A stretch of DNA of 64,000 nucleotides from Rhizopus sp. PT2906 (Eukaryota; Mucoromycota; Mucoromycetes; Mucorales; Rhizopodaceae): the NCBI GenBank assembly GCA_025529335.1, contig JAMYHX010000045.1:1-64000 (forward strand), written 5' to 3'. Positions 34,569-45,600 of the stretch are shown piece after piece (within the stretch, counting starts at the first letter, position 1; each line of letters begins with the position of its first letter). Position numbers and translations under genes: made by a program. Under the pieces are notes generated by a model. It had not been told where the DNA came from. It did not search any database and worked only from the letters and a program-made list of their open reading frames with translations.

Positions 34569-35766
34569 ATGTCAAGTCCTATAGAAGAAAAGGATGTTAT
34601 AGAAAAACATGATTCATTAAAGGATGAGCAGGCCGAATTATGTAAGATTACAATGAAAAGAAATAGTCATGAAATCTAATCTTATCTCTGCAATAGCGCC
34701 TATAAAGAAATTAAATCTATTAGATAGATTCTTGGTATTATGGATATTACTTGCAATGATAATTGGTGTCGTCATTGGTTATTATGTTCCTCATGTACAA
34801 GAGTCATTTGAAACTGTCCAATTTGGTTCAGTATCGGTGCCTATTGCTATAGGTTTACTTGTCATGATGTACCCTGTTCTCTGTAAGGTGAAATATGAAC
34901 AGCTTCATATCATATTATCAAAGAAACAAGTATGGTTACAAATTGCTATATCCATTTTCATAAACTGGATCATTGGTCCTATCGTCATGACTGCTCTTGC
35001 ATGGGCTTGTTTACCTGATCTGCCTGAACTTCGAACAGGAGTTGTTATGGTTGGTTTAGCTAGATGTATCGCTATGGTCCTCATTTGGGTATCCATTGCT
35101 GAAGGTGATTCAGATTACTGTGCTATTTTGGTTGCGATCAATGCGATACTTCAGATTGCTTTATATTCTCCTTATGCAGTACTGTTTATCAACATAGTAC
35201 CCTCATGGTTTGGTGCACCTCCAGAGAAATCTGTCGTAGTTGATATTTGGGCTGTTGCTCGATCCGTCTTGATCTATTTGGGTATTCCTCTGGTTGCTGG
35301 AGTGATTACTCGCTTTACTTTGAAAGGATGGAAAGGCTCAGTGTGGTATGAAGAAAAATTCATAAATCGATTTGGATCTCTGGCTCTTGTTGGTCTTTTA
35401 TATACAATCATTATCATGTTTGCAAATCAGGGGCACCAAATCATTGATCATATAGGTCCTGTCTGTCGTACGGCTGTACCTCTGGTTTGCTATTTCATCA
35501 TCATGTTCTTTATTCCCTTCTTCATCCTAAAGATCTTCTTTCCTTACAAGCAAGTCGTCACCCAGTCTTTTACAGCAAGTAGCAATAACTTTGAACTGGC
35601 CATTGCTGTTGCTATTGGAACTTATGGCATACGTTCAGAACAAGCTCTGGCTGCAACTATTGGTCCATTAATCGAAGTGCCTGTTTTAGTTATTATTTCA
35701 TACATTTGCCTTTATTTTAGAAAAAGACTTTCTTGGAAAGAAAAACAAAAAGACATAGAAGTATAA
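34569..35766 (+). CDS. ACR3: Arsenite efflux transporter ACR3, right copy
   Basis: Exons 34569-34641 and 34697-35766 encode 380 residues, starting MSSPIEEKDVIEKHD. The 55-nt intron has GT, a CTAAT branch point and AG, and makes the first helix read LNLLDRFLVLWILL. Membrane topology and the Cys-containing GLARCIAMVLIW helix are as in the left copy. The stop is 40 bp before the bZIP gene on the same strand, an unusually tight spacing here that suggests linked regulation. A shorter start at 34669 falls inside the intron and is unlikely. Confidence 0.95.
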
Positions 35767-35806
35767 TATTTAATAAAAGCGACTGTCATTTCTTTTTATT
35801 TCCATA

Positions 35807-36552
35807 ATGTCAAACTCCAGACAAAGTTCAACTGATTCAGATCTGCTTGACTCACAAGAGTCAACCACACAAAGTAATTAAAAAGAAAGAAAAACATAGT
35901 TTCATATATTGACTCTAATCTAGTTAAAAGAGTGGGTCGCAAACTTATTGAAGACGACGTACTGAATCTGTTTGTTTGATTCAATATTGTTTCTCATTCT
36001 TTTTTTTAGGCTGCCATAGACGATCCAAAGGCCTACAGACGATTACGAAACCGTATCAATCAGAGAAACTATCGAGAAAGAAAAAACGATCGAATAGCAA
36101 AACTATTAAGAGAAATACAAGAGCTTACAGAGATCAACAGTAAAATGAAACAAGATTTTACAGCTGAGATTCATAGATTGAGACTTGAAAATGAGAGATT
36201 AAAACAAGAGATGAACTTTATGAAACAGACACATCCATTTGAAAGCTTCATTACTAAGAGAGTCTTAAAACAGGAACCTGTGGAACAACAGGATGAAGAG
36301 AGGATATTAAAATGTGCGCCAGATAACGAACAATGCTGTAGGAAACAAATCATGAGCATACTTTATCAGTCAATAGGCAGTCATTGTAAAATAAGACAAA
36401 TACAGGCAAATGTGACAAGTTACTGTCCAGAGTTTGATGTAAACAAACTTCCACTCACTTTACAAAACAAGATCAAATATGAACCAGACTCTATTGCATC
36501 AGACACAGATATTCACTCATACATTCACTGCATTAATCAAGCTTATTCATGA
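35807..36552 (+). CDS. bZIP transcription factor with Cys-rich tail, next to ACR3
   Basis: Three exons (35807-35873, 35924-35958, 36010-36552) encode 214 residues. The basic region has the N-x7-R signature (NRINQRNYRERKNDR), followed by a zipper rich in Leu/Ile (LLREIQELTEIN to LRLENERLKQEM). A GRK element (KRVGRKLIEDD) precedes it as in AP-1/Yap proteins. The C-terminal half has seven or so cysteines, including CAPDNEQCCRK, HCKI, YCPEF and HCIN. In yeast, the bZIP protein Yap8/Arr1 binds arsenite through cysteines and activates the adjacent ARR3 gene. The same pairing here suggests an arsenite-sensing activator of ACR3. That role is inferred from neighbourhood and cysteines, not shown by orthology. 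Confidence 0.82.
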
Positions 36553-36655
36553 CATTACATTATAATAAACACTTGTATTTTAATTCCACTTGTTTTTTAT
36601 TTTCAAATATAAAATGATAAAAAGCATACAATAGTGGAAATGATTACATCATGTC

Positions 36656-39600
36656 TTATTTGTTAAACCATCCCTTGACCTTTTGAACAAAGACGGCAGG
36701 AGCAGATGGTGCTTGCTTGTCGTTCCAAACTTGAGCCATAGACTCATGTTCCCAGAAAGCTTGTACACTTTCACCAAAGACGTCCAAACCATCAACCTTG
36801 ACATCGTACTCGACTGAGACATGCTCAGTGTGTTGGGCAAAGTCTTCACGTTCGATCAAGACAGCATGACAACCTTGCTTCTTGGCAGCAGAGACCAATT
36901 GAGCGTTGGATGAGACAAGGGCAAGTTCACTAGCGCGTTTCAAGCCAAGCAAACGAATAGTTCCTTCAACAACGGCTTCAGTAGCGGATTGGCTTGTACC
37001 AGTAAACATCTCAGCAGAGAACTGAGCATGCCAGCAGAGACAGTTTTGTTGGGCCAAATCGATCATTGTACGAGTTGAGAAAGAGTCGGAGATGGCGATG
37101 GTGGCATACTTGGAACTGGTTTGGTTCTTGATACGACGAACACCAATGGATGCATCTTCATAGGTATCAATCTTTCTCCAGCTTTCGCAGAGTTCTTCAA
37201 TCTCGGCATCAGTGAATGATTCTCTGACATAGTAGCGTTGCAAGATGTGAACAAGGGATTCGTGAAGGCTAACATCATCGGAGACAGGACGCTTCTGGAC
37301 AAAGTTGTTTCTCTTGATTTCAGAGTAGGCACCGAACCAGTCATTGACAAAGTTGTTAAAGTCCAATGTGCTGAGAACAACATCGTTCTTGGGAGTAACA
37401 ATTCTCTTCCAGACTTCATACAAGGTCTTGCGGTAGTTCACAACGGTTCCAACGAGATCATAAGCAACCACACGAACGTCCTTGAAAGATTGAGGAATAG
37501 TAGCAATCTCAGACCAGGTGACAACCTTGCCTTCAAAGGCAGAGGTGATGGCCAATTCAATACCAGCATCAAAGGTGTGGTGAACACGTTGCTGAGTACG
37601 AGTGATGACAGCGTGGATTCTTTCGGTGATCACGTCAATATCTTCGACTTCAATACGGCTCAAGATTTCACGAACAACAGAGATCTGGCGAAGGACGGTG
37701 ACCTTGATGTTATCGATGCAGTCAAGAGATTGCTTCATGGAGCTTGTGACAAGTTTCTGTGTTTCTACATCAACCTTGCTAGTTGCAGAGGATGAAGTGA
37801 TGGAAAGGAACTTCTTCTTGGTGTCTTGGACAATGGTGTCGACTTCCTTCTCAGCAACGTCGAGCCTTGCAAAGAGATCACGACGGATGTTATCGGAATT
37901 GCTGTGGATAATAGTAGTCAAGCTTTCCATGAGGAGAACAAGCCAGTTGGTGATCTCGGTCTTGCGTTCTTGAACAATCACAGTTGTTTCCAAGCTGATA
38001 CGCTTCTGCGTTTGTTCACGAGTTTCAACAACGACTTGAACAACATTTTCATGCTTCTCTTCACCAGAAACAACTTCGACTGAGGTGGAGCTAGAGTCGG
38101 CCTCTTCCTTGGATAATTTGATCTTCTCTTCAGTCTTGACAACAGTGCTTGATTCGTTCTTGTAGTGGATATCAAATGCGCTGTCGATCTGTTGCTTGGT
38201 AGTCATGACATGGTTTTCGATTTGAGTAGACAAATCAATGGAGCTGGAAGAGCTATGGCTGACAATTTCTGTGATCTGAGTAGATTGAGTCACGGCTGTG
38301 GTCTTGATCCATTCAAGAGTGCTGGTGAATGTACGCTTCGTTTCAGAGGACTCATATTCAGTCTTGTGTTGACTCTTGGCTTCATTGACAATGACTTCAA
38401 GTTCACCTTGAGCAGATTCGACAATCTTGGCAACATCAACAGACACATTATCGCCACCTTGCTTGGTACGAGCAATGACCTTTTCAGTAAGACGAGTGAA
38501 CCAGGTGTCTACCTTGGAACGGACTTGGCGAATGTAGGTTTCCTTGACGACTTCAACCGAGGTGGTTTCAGCTTGTTGGTTCTTCTTGTGGTAACCAATG
38601 GCAACAGCGGCGGCAGCAGCTACGGCAGCAGTACCTACAGCGACCTTTTCAATAGTGTCCTTGTATAACTCATGTCTGTTCTTTTCAACTTGACTGGCGA
38701 CCTGTTGAGCAGTACCAGTGATATGGTCAACGGCCGTAATCTTCTTGACAGCATCATAATGAGTATTGACTTCTTGTGTCAACTTGGTTTCGGTGGTCTT
38801 GAGTACATCATTGATCGTTGTCTTATTAATCTTGTTCTTGTCTTGAACAGCAACCTTGACTTGGTTCAACTGGCTTTCAACAGTTGAAGTGATATTTCCA
38901 AAGAAGACATCCAAGTGGTGATCTGTAGAGACCTCGGTAGAAGTCTTCTTTTCAGCAATCGTTGTTTCTTCTTGCATCTTTGTAATCTTGGTCTTCATCT
39001 CAACCTCAGCTTCAGCAACAACAGCATTAATTTTTTGCTGCTTCTCTTCTTCAGTGCAGTCGCTAACTTCCAAGACCTTGTTGATCTTTTCAGTAAGTTC
39101 AGAGAACCAACCTTGAATGGTCTTGGTGGCCTTTTCAGCGGTTTGGCTAACGATAACAACTATAAAGATAATTTAGTATGGGGACAATGTAATACTAATT
39201 TACAACTTACGGCCTGCAGTAATGGTTTCAGAGATTGAGGTAAATCCAGTTTCAATCTTGCTCTTTGAGGACTTGCTGACTTCGAGGACCTTTTCGATAG
39301 CTACCTTGGAATCAGTAGTCGTTGAACTGACAACTTCGATGGTGGTTGTCTTGACTTGCGTCATTTGTTCTTGAACAGTCTTGTGGACTTCGATAAGAGA
39401 GTTCTCAAGTTGAAGACGAGTCTTTTCATCGATTTCAACAGAGGTAGTCTTGGCCTTTTCAAAGATCTTGGCAACTTCTTGTTCGCTAGACTCGACAATC
39501 TTGTTCACGTCTTCTTGGACATTAGCACCACCTTGACGGATGCGGTTGACGATACTCTCGGATAAGGAGACGAAGAGAGCAACCGTGGCAACACGGGTCT

Positions 39601-42600
39601 CTTGAATGACACCATAAGCAATCTTGGTCTTGTCAACAGCAGAAGTAGTCTTTTCTGTGATAGGCTTGGACAAGTGCTTGGTTGTGTCTACAACTTTACC
39701 GGTGAGCTTATTGATCTTTTGGTGGAAGTTGACAGAGGTCTTGACTTGATCCAAAGTGGCCTCAATCTGATGGAAGGAAGCGGTAGCTAAAGATTCCATT
39801 TGAGCTGTAAGATCAGTCTTGCTAACGACAGCATTGACACCAATCTGTTGGATCTGTGTAGCTTGAGCTTGAGCGACAGAGGAGACCCATTCGATCTTGC
39901 TAATGTACTGTTGTTCATCAGTAGCTGATGAGCAATGAGCAGCACCAGTAACCTTGGCATGTTCAATGATTTGAGTCAATTCTGTGCGAGATTCTTGAAC
40001 AATCACTGTGATTTGCTCAGAAGAAGCTCCAGACTTGGAGGCAGTGGAGACCTTTTGGACAAGAGTCTTGAACCACTCAGAGATGGTAATCTTGACACTC
40101 TCTACGGTAGCAACACCAGTGTCGTACTTGAGACGGGAATCGGTCTTCTTGGAGTCCTTTTCTTCCTTCTTGTGCTTTTCATGAATGATGGCAGCAGCAC
40201 CGGTAGCAGCAGCTCCAACGGCTAAAGAGCCAGCAACAACCTTTCCAAGACCAGACTGATGTTTGGTTTCTTGAGCTAATGAAAATGATTAGAAGTTGTC
40301 CTATGTATTTCATTCGATAACATACCTTTGTCTTTGTGTTCAATAGCGACAGACTCTTGTTTCTTTTCAACGTCAATTTCTTCTTCACCAATGACTTCTT
40401 GCTCGTCTTTGACTTCGATATGTACGACGGATCCAGCACTTCCAGAGGCATGTTCTGACTGTGTCTTGTGAGTAATGGAAACAGATGAACCCATAGCAAC
40501 CTTGATGCGCTCAGAGGATTCGTTCACAAGCTTGCCAAGTTCAATATCGAGGATTTCAACCTTGCCAGCTGTGTGAGCTTCGATAGCAACCTTCTTGACT
40601 TCGGTGATTTCAACCAAGATGGAGCTGCGGACAGACTCGAGGCTTTCTTCGTAGTGAGACACAGCATAGCTGTAAGCCTCTTGGTCCAAGTTCTCATGAG
40701 ACAATCGCTTGACGAAATCGTTACGAGCAGTAGCAATGATATCAGAGATTTCTTGCTCGGCGTGTTCGGTAACAGAGGTGATGTGTTGAGTGATATCTCC
40801 TTGTTGCTGACGTACAGTGGTTGATACACGCTGAGTAAAGAGTTCAAACCATTGGGAGATGGCCTTTACGTTTTCTTGAGCAGTAAGAGACCATTGGTCT
40901 TGGGACTTGGTTTCGGTCTTCTTTGCAACCTTTTTGTCTTCGTCATGCTTTTTCTTGATAGCATGAACAGCCATGGCAGCGGTTGCAGTTCCTACAACAA
41001 CAGCAGCGGTACGAGTGAGGAAGCTATCAATCTTGTTACGAGAAGACTCAATGACAGAGGAAATAGATTCCTTGACGTTGGTCTCAGACTTTTTGACGGC
41101 TTCAACGCTGACTTCCTGAACCTTCTTGACGTCAGTAGTGAAAGTCTCTTGAACATAGTCAATGGTAGTCAAAAGCTCTTGTTGCTTGGACTTGCTGATC
41201 TTCTTGACTGAAGTGCAGTTTTCGTTGATCTTAGTCTTGGCCTCCTTAGTGACACGCTCAATTTCGGTATTGGCTTCCTGAATAAGAATATTAATGCGTT
41301 CTTCCTTATTCTCGATAGTTTCATCAATGCTGATTTCATGAATTTGTTCTATAAGCTTTGTCTGCCATGAGGTGACTACAGACTTGACGTATTCAACAGT
41401 TTCAACAATTGTGACAGTAGATTCAGTCTGAACAGTTTCTTCCTGAATAACTGTAACTGCGTGCTTGCAAGCAGTGTCCAAAGTTTCGTTAACTTGTACC
41501 TTTGAGACTTCCAAGATGCCAGCGAGCTTCTCGGTAACTTCAGTTTCGGACTTGTACTTAACAGTAACTTCTTGAATCTGAGTTACTCTGGAGTCCACAG
41601 TCTTTTGAATAGTTTCGAAGCTTTGTTGGATATGAGATTCGATAACAGAGAATGTCTCATCTTCTTCATGAACTTCAATAGAAGAGACAAGCTTCTTGTG
41701 GGTACGCTTGAGAGTTTCGTCCAGTTGAGCCTTGGATTGCTTGACGATGATAGCAACGTCTTGTTGGACGTTATCACCTCCCTGGTGTACACGAAGAGAA
41801 ACGTCTCTGATAACCTGAGAGAACCAAGCAGTAATGACAGTCTTGGATTCAGAAACAACTTCTGTAACATGCGTCTGAAGTTTCTGGCAGTACTCTTTAC
41901 GTGCAATAGCGGTTTCCTTGCTGACAGAGATCTTTTGACTGTTGGACTTGTGTTCAACAGAGCTTACAGGCTTGGATTCCACTTTCTTTACAACTTCTGA
42001 GGTAGTAGAGGTTGCTTGCTGCTTTTCAGTGATCAACTTGTAGCGGCGGATTTCAACATCGATTTGTTGCTGAATGGCAACTGCAATAGGACGCATTTGC
42101 TCAATACCACCGGTCTTGGAAGTACCAGAGATGGCGGTGTTGATACCAATGCTCTTGATTTGTTGGCTACTCTGGATGACCAAGTTCTTGGCCCATTCAA
42201 TAGAGGCACGGTACTGTTGAACGGTAGAGACGTCAGCAAGAGACTTGTGAGCATTTTCACTGATCAGACGAAGCTTCTCAGTGACAGTACGAGTAGACTT
42301 TTGAACAATAGTTTCAATATCGGTGTCGACATGTGATCCACCCTTCTTGGCACGCTCAGAGATATCAACAATGAGCTTTTCGTACCACTCGCGGACAATG
42401 ATAGAGACACTCAAGGCAGCTTCACCACTAACAATCTTCTTCTTTTCATGCTTAACTTTCTGCTTGTGGTCATCAGCATCAGAATGATCACTGTCAGAGT
42501 CATCAGAATCAGATTCAGTCTCGGAATCAGAGTCATGCTTCTTTGACTTCTTGTCCTTCTTATCCTTCTTGGAATCACAAGGTTTCTTCTTTTGGTCTTT

Positions 42601-45600
42601 GGACTTCTTAACTTTATCAGCCTTTTCACGTTCTTGCTTTCTGTGTTCCTTTTTCTAAGAATATACATGTTAGCTAGTGTAATAAATTCTGCATATAACA
42701 ACTTACAGCCTTGTACTTTTCGCAATGAGTAGCATTACGCTCAATATCGACCTTGATGGTCTTGTCACAGCGTTCGAGAACAACCTTGATTTGAGTCTCA
42801 GTTGCGCTGACTAAAGAACGCATTTGTTCAATACCGCCAGTTGTACTGAAGGACACAGCAGAGTTGACGCCGATTTGTTGAATTTGGGTAGTGCTTTGAA
42901 GGATCATACCAACAGACCATTGGATGGCGTTGACAAGTTCTTGAGAAGAGCTAGACTTCGTTTGACGAACTCTCTTGGAGACGATTTCCAATTCGGTAGT
43001 GATGAATTCTTTGGCGTCACTGATGACTGAAGTAATTTGCTTCGTGACAACATTGATATCATGTTCGCGCTTAGCAACCTCAGAGACTTCAATCATGAGC
43101 TCTTCAAGCCAGGTACGAATAGTAGTCGTGAGGTATTCAACTGTGATCACGGTTTCAACATTCTTGCTTTGCTTGGTCTCCTCATGCTTGACGATTTCCT
43201 CATGTTGAGATTCCTGCTTATGGGTTTCCTTGACTGTAGTCTTGGATTCATAAGTAACAAGTGTCTCACTGATGATGTGCTCGTGTTCGGTGATAACAGA
43301 GGTCATCTTGTCAAAGCCACCATAAGAGTTGGACTTGCCAGAAGACTCGACACCAATGACCTTGATTTCAGTGGTAGTCTTGTTGATTGTAGACTTGATC
43401 TTCTCAACAGTTGAATGAAGATATTGAATCTTTTCTTCGGACTTGACATGTTCAGAAATCTTGGTTACTGAAGAATCAAGGTATTCGTAGATACGAGTAG
43501 TTTCTTCATTGATAATAGACTCGATTTCTTCGGATGAGCCACCCTTTTGAGAAGTGACAGAGACTCTTTCGGCAACAGTACGGAGCCATTCACGAATAGT
43601 AACCTTAACTTCTTGAATGGTCAATGAAGCGGACAAGGATGCACTATCATGATGAACAGTCTCAGTGGCAGTGATATGACCGGCATGATGGTGTTCTTTA
43701 ATTCCGCTGACAACGTTGCTATGAGACCTTTCGATCTTTGTAGTGATTTCAACTGTAGTTTCCTTTTCAATGGTTTGGATGGTTTGAATGATCTCAGTGG
43801 TGTCCTGGTTCTTTTCAATGTACCAAACAGTAGAGTACACACGGTTAACCTTCTCGATGAGAGTTTCCTCAGTAGACTTGATAGCAGAAATAAGTTCAGC
43901 AGTAGCAATACCAGAGAGTGTTGCAACTGAAATAACTGAGGCAGCTGACTTGGTTTCCAAAGAAGACAACTTCTTTGTTGCGGTATTCTTGACATTTTCA
44001 ATGTAGGTTGTAACCTCCTTTCTAGTGTTGGCAACCAAATTAGCAACGTCCTTTGAGACATTATCGCCGCCTTGATTGACACGTTCAACAACAGAGCTAG
44101 TAAACTTTTGGAAGAAGGTGACAAGAGAGGTTCTGACATCTTGAATGACAAGTGTGAGTTCACTCTTTACGTCCAATAAGGCAGATTCCTTTTGTTGAAG
44201 CTGCTCAATAGTGGAACCAACAAACTTGGTAGTGGAAGACTTGATGTCCTTGACCTTCTCCAAAGCCTTTTCGACTTCTTGAGTAGTGGAAATCTTGATG
44301 ATTTCAAGTCTTGATTCAATGTCAACCACGCTAGAAGAACTAGACTTGACAGCAACTTCCTGAATGCGGTTAGCTTGAGCAACAACAGTTTGTTCAATCC
44401 AGTTCAAGACATCCTGTTGATGTTGTTCAGTAATGACTGTGCTTGTCTTGGCTTTCTTGATAACTTCCAAGAATTCGGTCTTGGATTTCTCAACAGTAAT
44501 GGAGATTTCCTCTTGAGAAACTTGGGATTCCTTAGTTTGCTTCACAACGGTTTCAGTGAGAGAAGAGATCCATTGGTTGAATTGCGTCTTGACATCTTCA
44601 ACTACAACAACTGTTTGTTGTTTGATCTTCTCTTCTTCTTCAACCTTTTGCTTATGTTCAGAAACCTTCTTGGCGACTTCAACAGCAATGGCTGTACCAG
44701 CGGCAACTGCAGCAGATCCCAAAAGAACCTTCTTGGCCAGGTCAACCTTGGATTCATGGTCCTTTTCTTCAACTTGGGTAACGACAGTAGAGCCTGAAGA
44801 GCCCTGGTGAGTTGATTCCTTGACCTTTTCAGTCTTGTTCAATACAGTTTCCTTGAAGGATTCAAGATGAGAAGAAACCTCATGACGAGACTCCTCAGCA
44901 ATTTGCATCAAGCGTTCAGAGACAGTCTTGGTTTCTTCCTTCTTGGAAACGACGACTTCCTGTACTTGTGAAATACGCTTCTTGGATGATGTACGTAATT
45001 CTTCAATAACAGCAAGGAAGTGCTCCTCTTCAACCTTTTCGTGTGAAGCAACCATGGACAGTTCATACTCGATCTTGGACTTGGCTTCATCAAGGGCCTT
45101 GTCGATTTCAGCATTGGATTCCTTAACATAGCTTTCAACATCCACTTCGACAGTCTCCTTGCTAGTTGTAATACGATGATGAATACGCTCAATCAATTGA
45201 GACAATTGACTAGAGACGACCTTGGTAGTTTCAGCGACAATTACGATACCGTATTCAACACCCAAAGAAACCTTTTTGGACTCGGTCTTTTCGGTAGTAG
45301 TAGTGTGTTCAACAGTAGATGATTCAGCTACTACTTCAACGTGATGACCAATGATAGTCTCAGATACAGACAAGGTTGCATTGACCTTTTCGTAAGCCTC
45401 ATGACAGATGGAAGTCAGCTTCTCTGAGTATTCTACTTCAGTGATTTCAGTTGTAGCAACGGTAGTAGAGACCTCTTCAACCTTGGATACTTGTACCAAA
45501 ACGGTTTCTTGAATTTGCTCCAAGGTAGCTTGAACCTTCTTGTTGGTTTCCTTTACTAATTCAATTTCAACCTTGCTTGAGGATTCTTTCACTTGGTGAG

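Larger units (their letters stand above)
28262..35748. repeat. Inverted duplication with ACR3 arms of about 1.3 kb
   Basis: The left arm (about 28262-29578) is the reverse complement of the right arm (about 34432-35748); position p on the left pairs with 64010 minus p on the right. By eye, the proteins differ only in the last four residues, and roughly 130 bp of upstream DNA and the intron also match. Similarity ends abruptly at both borders: in a T tract upstream, and within the last eight codons at the 3' end. The 4.85-kb spacer holds transposase relics and a GST-like gene. The near identity implies recent duplication or ongoing gene conversion. Confidence 0.93.

Noticed and set aside
34669..35766. 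ACR3 reading frame starting at 34669 (and 29341 in the left copy)
   Set aside because: That Met lies inside a well-formed 55-nt intron; the spliced model gives a better N-terminus and a normal family length.
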